This document shows, one piece after another, positions 1 through 6,388 of a stretch of DNA of 26,008 bases. A program made the position numbers and the translations under genes. Positions within the stretch are counted from its first letter, which is position 1. The number at the start of each line of letters is the position of its first letter. The notes under the pieces are model-generated. The model saw only the letters and a list, made by a program, of their open reading frames with translations. It did no database searches and had not been told where the DNA came from. This stretch comes from Bacteroidales bacterium GP3 (GTDB lineage: Bacteria > Bacteroidota > Bacteroidia > Bacteroidales > Muribaculaceae). The stretch spans positions 1 through 26,008 of the forward strand of contig DAAK01000034.1 in NCBI GenBank assembly GCA_001701075.1, read 5' to 3'.

Positions 1-180
1 TGGCTAAAGACTCCAGAAGGCATGACATCCTGGCAATTCTTCGATTTCTTGCTAAAGCAACATGGAATCGTTGGCACCCCTGGCTCCGGATTCGGGGCAG
101 AAGGAGAAGGCTATCTGCGTCTTACTGCGTTCAACACCCACGAGGCGACTGCAGAAGCGATGCAGCGAATGAGCAAATAG
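1..180 (+). CDS. dapL: LL-diaminopimelate aminotransferase, C-terminal part (5' end outside window)
   Basis: The frame is open from base 1 to a TAG at 178-180 and gives the last 59 residues of the protein. The segment WLKTPEGMTSWQFFDFLL followed by GTPGSGFG and GYLRLTAF matches the C-terminal domain of LL-diaminopimelate aminotransferase. The Arg in YLRLTAF corresponds to the substrate-carboxylate-binding Arg of class I/II PLP aminotransferases. The enzyme converts tetrahydrodipicolinate to LL-2,6-diaminopimelate with glutamate as amino donor, a one-step route to lysine and peptidoglycan meso-DAP that Bacteroidales use. The PLP lysine and most of the enzyme lie upstream of the window. Another class I aminotransferase is possible but less likely given the near-family-perfect C-terminus. 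Confidence 0.88.
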   Translation, partial: WLKTPEGMTSWQFFDFLLKQHGIVGTPGSGFGAEGEGYLRLTAFNTHEATAEAMQRMSK

Positions 181-244
181 AAGAAATCACATGGCGATTT
201 CTCTGATGTTAAACCTTTCTTGAATATAATCTACAAACCCATGT

Positions 245-270
245 AAATTTAAAATCGGATTTTAAATTTG
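245..270 (+). promoter_or_regulatory. Palindrome overlapping a Bacteroidetes -7 box
   Basis: AAATTTAAAAT at 245-255 is exactly mirrored by ATTTTAAATTT at 259-269 around a 3-base centre. The right arm contains TAAATTTG (263-270), which fits the TAnnTTTG -7 consensus. No TTTG lies at the right distance for a -33 element, so a promoter here would need an activator or would be weak. A transcript from it would reach the gene at 661 with a leader of nearly 400 bases. The AT-richness makes chance occurrence possible. Confidence 0.35.
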
Positions 271-344
271 CACAAAATTACAAAAAAAATAATCAAATTT
301 TCAAACTACTTTTTACAATTTCGACATAACTTCGGGGTTTCATT

Positions 345-410
345 TTAAGGATTGGCTGAATTTTACTTTAAGGATTGGCCGATTTTCACTTTAAGGATTG
401 GCTGAATTAT
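345..410 (+). repeat. Three tandem 23-base direct repeats (core TTAAGGATTGGC)
   Basis: The core TTAAGGATTGGC is identical at 345-356, 368-379 and 391-402, an exact 23-base spacing. The remainder of each unit is similar: the first two continue TGAATTTTACT and CGATTTTCACT, and the third starts TGAATTAT before the pattern is lost. A degenerate GATTGGC followed by a T run recurs at 621-632. Multiple short repeats are known at the ends of IS21-family elements, so an orphan element end is one reading. No istA or istB gene is present in the window. Confidence 0.8.
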
Positions 411-439
411 GAAAAAAGTCCGCGAAATTGATTCGCGGA
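411..439 (-). terminator. Rho-independent terminator facing left, with no clear gene before it
   Basis: TCCGCGAA (419-426) and TTCGCGGA (432-439) form a perfect 8-bp stem around a 5-base loop. Read on the minus strand, the stem is followed by a run of six T (complement of 412-417). This is a good intrinsic terminator for transcription coming from the right. The only minus-strand frame there, about 407-598, has no recognisable protein character, so the terminated product may be a non-coding RNA or a remnant. Confidence 0.6.
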
Positions 440-660
440 TCTGTGATGCCATGAACTCCTTATTATAACGTATTTTATAATAGCGAACATTCCCTTAGAA
501 CCCAGAGTTGGGTTTCGGAACGCTCTACAGCTACAATTAAAATTGGGGAACTGCAAGTTTTGGGTGTGATAATTTTGAACATGGAATTGGCATCGCATCT
601 AAAATGAACGAAAGGAGGGTGATTGGCGTTTTATAGTCAGAATTAAAAACAATTTATATT

Positions 661-1077
661 ATGGAAGACAATATCAATCTCGCTACAGCTCAAGCAGCGG
701 CAGCATTATCAAAATCAGCAGCAGAAGTATCTACAGAATCAGCAAAAATAGCAGCAGAGTCAGGAATAGCAGCGGCTAAGCAAATGGCATCTGAGAAATT
801 AGCCGAAGCAAAAGCTGCAGCAGCCGATAAATTGGCTGACGCTCAAGATGCTGCTCAAACTGCAGCATCTCAAGCCCAAGACAAGGCTTCTCAATTAAAA
901 GACAACCTGCAGGATAAGTTTGCCGACGCAAAGTCTGTAGCAGCCGACAAGATGGACCAGGCAAAAGACAAATTGAGCGGTCTGGCAGCCCAGGCTCTCG
1001 GGAAAATTTCTGAATTTGCTTCCAAGGCTTCAGAAGTTGCTGCCAAGAAAGCCAAGGACCTTTCATCCAATGATTAA
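661..1077 (+). CDS. Ala/Lys-rich LEA-like helical repeat protein
   Basis: The product has 138 residues and is built almost wholly of Ala, Lys, Asp, Glu, Ser and Gln, with no Cys, Trp, Tyr or Pro and no signal peptide. Residues from about 45 to 110 repeat an 11-residue-like pattern of the type AAADKLADAQD and VAADKMDQAKDKL, as in group 3 late-embryogenesis-abundant and YtxH-like proteins. Such proteins are highly hydrophilic, form long amphipathic helices and are often linked to desiccation, osmotic or membrane-surface protection; that role here is inferred. It starts at ATG 661 after an A-rich leader and is followed by a strong terminator at 1124, so it is probably monocistronic. A cytoplasmic or membrane-associated scaffold is an alternative. 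Confidence 0.75.
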   Translation: MEDNINLATAQAAAALSKSAAEVSTESAKIAAESGIAAAKQMASEKLAEAKAAAADKLADAQDAAQTAASQAQDKASQLKDNLQDKFADAKSVAADKMDQAKDKLSGLAAQALGKISEFASKASEVAAKKAKDLSSND

Positions 1078-1123
1078 TTATTTATGATAAATGATAAATT
1101 ATTAATTGCCTAAAATATAAGAA

Positions 1124-1160
1124 AAGAATGTCGACTTGAAAGAGCCGGCATTCTTTTTTT
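1124..1160 (+). terminator. Rho-independent terminator of the LEA-like gene
   Basis: AAGAATG (1124-1130) pairs with CATTCTT (1149-1155), and the stem extends inward through TCG/CGG. A run of T residues (1154-1160) follows directly. It lies 46 bases after the stop codon. Confidence 0.75.
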
Positions 1161-1189
1161 GTGTCTTTTTAAATTTTATCGGGAAGATA

Positions 1190-1221
1190 ATTGCTAATGA
1201 GCGGAGTTTTCATTAACTTTG
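1190..1221 (+). promoter_or_regulatory. Bacteroidetes-type promoter for the DUF4369 lipoprotein gene
   Basis: ATTG at 1190-1193 serves as the -33 element. TAACTTTG at 1214-1221 is a perfect TAnnTTTG -7 box, with 20 bases between the two. The start site would be near 1228, giving a leader of about 105 bases that contains the GACCAGTC repeat tract. Confidence 0.7.
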
Positions 1222-1256
1222 CAGTAATAATTGAAATTTTTGATTTTTGAAATTTT

Positions 1257-1330
1257 GTCCGACCAGTCCGACTCGTCCGACCAGTCTGACCAGTCTGACA
1301 ACTGAAAACTGATAACTGACAACTTGACAA
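1257..1330 (+). repeat. Imperfect tandem repeat tract in the 5' leader (GACCAGTC, then AACTGA units)
   Basis: The first half repeats the 8-10 base unit GACCAGTCCG / GACCAGTCT five times. The second half changes to AACTGAAA, AACTGAT, AACTGAC. The tract lies wholly between the promoter (1190-1221) and the ATG at 1333, so it is part of the transcript leader. Confidence 0.75.
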
Positions 1331-1332
1331 CT

Positions 1333-2415
1333 ATGAATAAAATAGCAAGATACTTCGCAGCTGCTGCCTCTATCGCAGCTATCGCAATTGCCGGAGGATG
1401 CGGCGAAAAGGGATTTAAGATTGAGGGACAACTCGCTGACAGCGAAGGAGACAAGGTGCTTCTTGAGAAGGCTGACTTCTCTGGTTATTGGACTATTGTA
1501 GACTCCACTCGCACTGACAGTAAGGGAAATTTCAAGTTCTCCCAGCCGCAGCAAAGTGGTCCGGAAATATTCCGTCTGACACTTAATGACAAGTATATCT
1601 ATCTTCCCGTAGATTCCACCGAGACCTTGACCGTGACAAGTTCCAAAGGTAATTTCGGTCATGACTTCACCGTTTCTGGTTCCGAACAAGCTGCCCGTAT
1701 GGCACAGTTTGAAAAAGATCTCATCGCATTCGCGCCTAATATCAACAATACCGACTCACTTAGCAACTTCAAGAAGCGCATCTACAATGAATATATGCAT
1801 GATAGCAAAGGGAATGTGATGTCATATTATATCCTTACAAAAACCGTTGGCAACCAACCTCTTTTCGACCCCACTACCGACGATTACAGATACATCGTGG
1901 CTGTTGCCAACAACTATAATCACTTCCGTCCGGATGATGCTCACACTCCATTCCTACTTGAACTCGCAAAGGCAGCACAACGTCACCACAACGACCAAAA
2001 CGGCATACGGACAGTCATCAATGCAGAGGAAATCAAGATGCTTGAGATTGCCCTCAACGATGAGAACGGCAACGAGCAGAATCTTTCTGATTTGGTTGGA
2101 AAAGGCAAACCTGTCATTGTTGCATTCACGTTGATGCGTGATGGAGCGACTCCTGAAATCAACCGTCAACTTGCAGAATTATATAAAGCAGGTAGAGTTG
2201 ACATTTACAACGTAAGCCCAGACCGCGATCAATATGGATGGCGCGAATCAGCAAGCAATCTCCCTTGGGTCACAGTTCTTGACCCCTCTGCCGGACAAGA
2301 TAAGGTGTTCCTCCAATACAACGTCGCAGATCTCCCAACCTTCTTCATATACAATGCAAATGGAGAGCTCTCTGCCCGATGCACGAGTGTGAAAGAGATC
2401 CGCGAAAAACTTTGA
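1333..2415 (+). CDS. DUF4369 / thioredoxin-fold lipoprotein lacking the CXXC motif
   Basis: The ATG at 1333 is chosen over an in-frame TTG at 1324 because it starts the signal peptide MNKIARYF directly. The product has 360 residues. The signal peptide ends in AGGC, an acceptable Bacteroidetes lipobox, so the mature protein is probably a lipid-anchored envelope protein. The N-terminal part (about 30-120, with KIEGQLADSEGDKVLLEKA) resembles DUF4369, which usually precedes an AhpC/TlpA-type thioredoxin domain. The C-terminal part (about 255-360) has the fold signature, including the cis-Pro loop DLPTFFIYN, but where CXXC should follow VIVAFTLM it reads RDGATPEI. Thiol-disulfide chemistry is therefore unlikely, and a binding or structural role is more plausible. 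The yciH-like gene follows 34 bases later. Confidence 0.8.
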   Translation: MNKIARYFAAAASIAAIAIAGGCGEKGFKIEGQLADSEGDKVLLEKADFSGYWTIVDSTRTDSKGNFKFSQPQQSGPEIFRLTLNDKYIYLPVDSTETLTVTSSKGNFGHDFTVSGSEQAARMAQFEKDLIAFAPNINNTDSLSNFKKRIYNEYMHDSKGNVMSYYILTKTVGNQPLFDPTTDDYRYIVAVANNYNHFRPDDAHTPFLLELAKAAQRHHNDQNGIRTVINAEEIKMLEIALNDENGNEQNLSDLVGKGKPVIVAFTLMRDGATPEINRQLAELYKAGRVDIYNVSPDRDQYGWRESASNLPWVTVLDPSAGQDKVFLQYNVADLPTFFIYNANGELSARCTSVKEIREKL

Positions 2416-2449
2416 AATCAGTTGTAAGTTAAAGCCGTAAGTTATAATT

Positions 2450-2788
2450 ATGATGGATTGGAAAGACGCACTTGCATCTCTTAGTGGAATTCCTGAAGGA
2501 GAGGAATCTCAAGTCGCTCAACCAGAAAGCTCAACCACCAGGCAAACCGGCAAGCAAACCTCGCCCCTTCACGTGCTTATCGAAAAGAAAGGACGTGGAG
2601 GAAAGACTGCTACCATCATAGACGGATTTGAAATTTCAGATGAAGAAATAGATGAGATTGCCCGATCACTACGCAAGAGACTTGGGACGGGAGGAAGTGC
2701 CCGTGGCGGTGAAATCCTCATTCAAGGAGACCGAAAGGCCGACGTGGCCAAGCTACTTGCCGAGATGGGCTTCAAAGTGAAAGGATAG
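2450..2788 (+). CDS. SUI1/eIF1-like translation factor, YciH family
   Basis: This 112-residue protein has a variable, probably disordered first 40 residues. The SUI1 domain follows (about 41-112) with the signature KGRGGKTATIIDGFEI, then the helix ISDEEIDEIARSLRKRLGTGG, and ends GDRKADVAKLLAEMGFKVKG. The bacterial family is related to eukaryotic eIF1 and is thought to bind the 30S subunit and affect start-codon selection. Its exact role in Bacteroidetes is unsettled. Two ATGs in tandem (2450, 2453) could both start it. It lies between the DUF4369 lipoprotein and the helicase on the same strand and may be cotranscribed with the former. Confidence 0.88.
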   Translation: MMDWKDALASLSGIPEGEESQVAQPESSTTRQTGKQTSPLHVLIEKKGRGGKTATIIDGFEISDEEIDEIARSLRKRLGTGGSARGGEILIQGDRKADVAKLLAEMGFKVKG

Positions 2789-2793
2789 TCGGG

Positions 2794-2902
2794 GTTGTCA
2801 ACGTTTTCAGAGTTGTCAGCGTTTTCAGCGTTGTCGTCGTTGCCTGAGGGCTCTGAGAATGTCGACATATTTAATCATTAATATTTAATAATTAATATTT
2901 TA
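2794..2902 (+). repeat. Two simple-repeat tracts between the SUI1 and helicase genes
   Basis: From 2794 to 2842 the units GTTGTCA and GCGTTTTCA alternate imperfectly. From about 2868 to 2902 an AT-rich tract repeats ATTTAATCATTA / ATTTAATAATTA / ATATTT. Together they fill almost the whole 120-base gap. I see no promoter consensus here, so the helicase may depend on upstream transcription. Confidence 0.65.
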
Positions 2903-2908
2903 CCATAA

Positions 2909-5900
2909 GTGTTGCAGTTACAAAGAGCATCCGCCGGTTCTGGAAAGACTTATACCCTGGCTAAAAAGTTTATAGAATATTACATTTCCGAACCCGACGA
3001 AGCTGGACGGCGTCGTCTTAGGCCAGCTCGTGCCTTACGGGAATCACTTCAGCACATTCTTGCCATTACCTTCACTAACAAGGCTACCAACGAGATGAAG
3101 CTGCGCATTGTGGATAAACTCAATGCGCTCGCCTCCTGGACTCCAGCCATTCCGATCAAGAAGGTAGATTATCTAAAGGATTTCACTGAGCAATTTGAGT
3201 GCAGCCCCGAAGAATTAGCTTCATTGTGCAAATATGCACTTAAGGTGTTGCTGACAGACTATAGCGACTTCAAGGTATCCACTATCGACTCTTTTTTCCA
3301 GACTGTGCTCCGCACTTTCGCCTACGAAGCAGATCTTGACGATACATATCAGATTGAACTTGACTCTAATTATGTCACACAGATGGGTCTTGACACCACT
3401 CTTGATGAAATTGACACAGAAGAGAAATCGAGCCAAGGTGCCGTCTGGATTGAAAGCATGATGGAGAATAAAGCTGCCGCTGGCAAAGGATGGAATATTT
3501 TCCAGAAAAGCCAAAGCAGATCAAGTGTCTACAGCGAAATCCTAAATGCAAGCAGAAACCTCGCAAAAGAAGACTTCAAGGAAATCAGGGAAAGTTTGGA
3601 CGCCTATTTTGAAGAGCACCCAGATTTCTTCCATACATACCATCAGCTTTGTAATCTTTACGAAAAGAAGCTGCGTGATGATTTCAGCAAGATGAGAATT
3701 GCAGCCCAAGCAGTCAAAGACGCTTTCATTGAAGTCGGACTCGATATGAATGAAACTGCGGGGACCTACCTTGCATCGAGAGTGACAAAAATGGCTGAAA
3801 CTTGGAAGTGGGATCATCGTGTCGATAAAGACAAAACTGCTGATTTTGATGTTCCGGAATTCACCCGAAAGGGAGCCAAGTCAAGGGTCTTTCATCCGGG
3901 AAAAGAGAACCCCCATTTGGGCACATCCATAGAAGATCACATCGAAGGGCTTGCCATACATATGTTTAAGTGTTACAAGGGATGGCGCAACGAGGCTTTG
4001 TCTGACAAAATAAAAAGATGGAGACTCTATCGCACCACTATGCCTTATGTCGGACTGCTCCAGAGTGTCAGAAGCAACTCCCGTCTATTTCTTACCGACA
4101 GCAATACTGTAGAACTTGGAGAGACTAATTCCATCTTGAGCCGCATCATCGGCACTGACGACGCGCCTTTCGTCTACGAACGCCTCGGCAGCAGACTGGA
4201 GCATTTCCTGATTGATGAATTTCAAGACACCAGCAACCTTCAATGGCACAACCTACGTCCTCTGCTTAAAGAGAGTGAGGCAAAGGGCAACGACAATCTT
4301 ATAATTGGAGATGCTAAGCAGAGCATCTATCGTTTCCGCAATGCTGATCCGACCCTTATCACTTCCAAGGTACCACAGGAATTCTCTGGCACTTGCAAGC
4401 CATGCGGCTACACTCCGGCTGAGAATACCAACTGGCGAAGCTGTCTCCGCATTGTTAAGTTTAACAATCTATTTTTCAGATTCTTCTCCAAGAAACTTGG
4501 CGAACGTATGGAGCAGCTTTACTCCAATACTGTGCAACCAGCCTCACACAAAGAACAGAAAGGATACGTAAAGATCCAGCTTTTTGAAAATAGCTCAGCT
4601 GATGAAGATAATATCCCTTCCCATTTCGATGAAATTCCTGAGCTTATTGCAGATATGCTGAGACGAGGATATGAGATGAGCGAAATAGCTGTGCTCGTCG
4701 ATACCCACGAGCAAGGATCTATGATTATAGAACGCATCATGCTCTATAATCTCAGAGATGATGTGGATCAAAAGATCAACTTTATCAGTGCAGACTCATT
4801 GCAAGCTGGAGAATCCCCGGCCGTGCAGACAGTGCTTTCTATCCTCGAAGCTATCAACAGTGGCACTAATGCAAAATTAAATCCGAAAGAGCTGAGGAAA
4901 GATAAAGGTGCCGGTGACTGGAGCAAACTCAGGGCTGACTTCAGTTTCTTTGCAATGCGCTATCCGGGAACTCCTCTCTCTGAACTTCTTTCAAGGTTCC
5001 TTAAAGGTGAATATGATCCTAATGCCATTCAGGATATGCTTGCGGAAATGAGTACTACTGTGCTCCCGGCTCTTGTAGAAAATATCATCCAGCAGTTCAT
5101 TCCCCTTCACACCCGGCAATCTGAAGCTGCCTTCTTGGCTGCCTTGCAAGACATGGTTCTTGAGTTTTGCGAGGGTCATACTTCCGATATAGCTTCATTC
5201 TTGCAATGGTGGAACAAAATAGGTCGCTTTAAGTCAATCTCTTCTCCCGAAGATGCCGACGCCGTCAATATCATGACAGTCCATAAGTCAAAGGGACTCG
5301 AATTCCGATGCGTAATAGTGCCTTTCTCCAAACAGACTGTCAAACCCTCTCCATTCCAGAAAGAATGGCTTTGGGTCAAGCCCGATCTCTCGGAAGCAGA
5401 AGGGATTCCGCAAATTCCATGGATTCCTATATGGAGCGAATCCAATCTTAAGGATACTATCCACATGGAAAGCTACCAACAATACCTTGACAACTTTATG
5501 TCTGACAAGGTCAACATGGCATATGTAGCCTATACACGTGCTATAGATGAACTTTATATCTACACTCCGTGCAAATTGAAAGAAGACGGATCAACTTCTG
5601 ATAAGGATCGCATCGGTTCATTTCTCTGGGAATGTGGAGTTGATGCAGAAAATATAATCTCAGATATCAAAAATTCCTATTCAGACTCAATAGATTATAT
5701 TCCTTCAGCTGATGAGATTATTGTTGATATCGACAATAGGTCATGGACTTATGGAGAGCCTCTCCGACTGGAGGAAATCATTGAGGGACGTAAGCAGAAG
5801 GATGATAGTGCCCAAAACATTATAGTATCCGACTATCGGTGTGGTGCTAATATTCCTGCACTTGTATACAAGGATCCTACGAGTTCCGACAATGACCTAC

Positions 5901-6382
5901 TTCCTGCGGATCCACAAGAAGAGGACATACCTGAAGCCGAATCAGAAGAAATTCGCCGTTATGGAGAATTGATGCATAGCATCATGGAAAATATTCAGAC
6001 TGATGCCGATATTCCTCGTGCATTGCTCAAAGCAAAGAGCGCCGGACTCATCGGCCACAAACAAATGGAAACGCTGAATGAGCAACTCAAAAAAGCTCTG
6101 GAAAGCGTAAAAAGCTACGGATGGTTTGCTCCTGAATGTCGGGTTATCAACGAACGCGGCATCGTGGTCGATGGCAAAATTCACAGACCCGACAGAATAA
6201 TGATCCGACCTGATGGGACTGCTGTCATAGTTGACTACAAATTCGGCGAACATCGCAATGACAAGGCATACTCCCGGCAAGTGAAAAGATATGCATCCGC
6301 ACTTCTTCAGACCGGGAAAGCAAAAAAATGCGAGGCCTACATTTGGTATGTAAGCCTCGGATGTGTAGTGCGTGACGCGTGA
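2909..6382 (+). CDS. AddA/RecB-type UvrD helicase with C-terminal PD-(D/E)XK nuclease
   Basis: The GTG at 2909 gives MLQLQRASAGSGKTYTL, the exact N-terminus expected for the Bacteroidetes helicase, so I take GTG as the start. The protein has 1157 residues. Superfamily 1 motifs appear in order: Walker A GSGKT (10-14), LIDEFQDTS (about 434-442, Walker B), GDAKQSIYRFRNADP (about 467), TVHKSKGLEF (about 789) and AYTRAIDELY (about 874). The C-terminal nuclease has His in YGELMHSIME (about 1017-1026), Asp in HRPDRI (about 1092) and the DxK pair in IVDYKFGEH (about 1106). The family unwinds and trims double-strand DNA ends for recombination. The AddB-like partner often found next to it is absent: the downstream neighbour is fucP on the other strand. 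Confidence 0.9.
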   Translation: MLQLQRASAGSGKTYTLAKKFIEYYISEPDEAGRRRLRPARALRESLQHILAITFTNKATNEMKLRIVDKLNALASWTPAIPIKKVDYLKDFTEQFECSPEELASLCKYALKVLLTDYSDFKVSTIDSFFQTVLRTFAYEADLDDTYQIELDSNYVTQMGLDTTLDEIDTEEKSSQGAVWIESMMENKAAAGKGWNIFQKSQSRSSVYSEILNASRNLAKEDFKEIRESLDAYFEEHPDFFHTYHQLCNLYEKKLRDDFSKMRIAAQAVKDAFIEVGLDMNETAGTYLASRVTKMAETWKWDHRVDKDKTADFDVPEFTRKGAKSRVFHPGKENPHLGTSIEDHIEGLAIHMFKCYKGWRNEALSDKIKRWRLYRTTMPYVGLLQSVRSNSRLFLTDSNTVELGETNSILSRIIGTDDAPFVYERLGSRLEHFLIDEFQDTSNLQWHNLRPLLKESEAKGNDNLIIGDAKQSIYRFRNADPTLITSKVPQEFSGTCKPCGYTPAENTNWRSCLRIVKFNNLFFRFFSKKLGERMEQLYSNTVQPASHKEQKGYVKIQLFENSSADEDNIPSHFDEIPELIADMLRRGYEMSEIAVLVDTHEQGSMIIERIMLYNLRDDVDQKINFISADSLQAGESPAVQTVLSILEAINSGTNAKLNPKELRKDKGAGDWSKLRADFSFFAMRYPGTPLSELLSRFLKGEYDPNAIQDMLAEMSTTVLPALVENIIQQFIPLHTRQSEAAFLAALQDMVLEFCEGHTSDIASFLQWWNKIGRFKSISSPEDADAVNIMTVHKSKGLEFRCVIVPFSKQTVKPSPFQKEWLWVKPDLSEAEGIPQIPWIPIWSESNLKDTIHMESYQQYLDNFMSDKVNMAYVAYTRAIDELYIYTPCKLKEDGSTSDKDRIGSFLWECGVDAENIISDIKNSYSDSIDYIPSADEIIVDIDNRSWTYGEPLRLEEIIEGRKQKDDSAQNIIVSDYRCGANIPALVYKDPTSSDNDLLPADPQEEDIPEAESEEIRRYGELMHSIMENIQTDADIPRALLKAKSAGLIGHKQMETLNEQLKKALESVKSYGWFAPECRVINERGIVVDGKIHRPDRIMIRPDGTAVIVDYKFGEHRNDKAYSRQVKRYASALLQTGKAKKCEAYIWYVSLGCVVRDA
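6322..6359 (-). terminator. Terminator of fucP located inside the 3' end of the helicase gene
   Basis: CGAGGC-TACAT (6331-6342) pairs with ATGTA-GCCTCG (6348-6359) with one internal mismatch and a 5-base loop. On the minus strand the stem is followed by seven T (complement of 6322-6328). It lies 30 bases beyond the fucP stop and is entirely within the coding sequence of the convergent helicase. Confidence 0.7.
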
Positions 6383-6388
6383 CGCTAT

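Larger units (their letters stand above)
181..660. other. 480-base intergenic region with no convincing gene
   Basis: No ORF here looks like a protein gene. Going rightwards it holds a weak 7-bp hairpin after dapL (182-202, no T tract), an AT-rich palindrome over a -7 box (245-270), three 23-base direct repeats (345-410), a terminator-like hairpin facing left (411-439), and about 200 bases that can fold (for example 483-523) but that I cannot assign. An AAGGAGGG stretch lies at about 611-618, too far from the ATG at 661 to serve it. The mix suggests either a decayed mobile-element end or a small RNA gene on the minus strand. Confidence 0.6.

Noticed and set aside
182..202. Terminator of dapL
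   Set aside because: The stem AGAAATC/GATTTCT is short and AT-rich with no T tract after it.
345..410. CRISPR array
   Set aside because: Only three copies with 11-base variable parts that resemble each other; no unique spacers and no cas genes.
407..598. 63-residue minus-strand frame in the gap after dapL
   Set aside because: Its composition is unlike a protein gene, its end runs through the terminator stem, and no promoter or family resemblance is seen.
1213..1689. 158-residue minus-strand frame
   Set aside because: It lies antisense to the start of the DUF4369 gene and its promoter and repeat tract; the end is only translated repeat.
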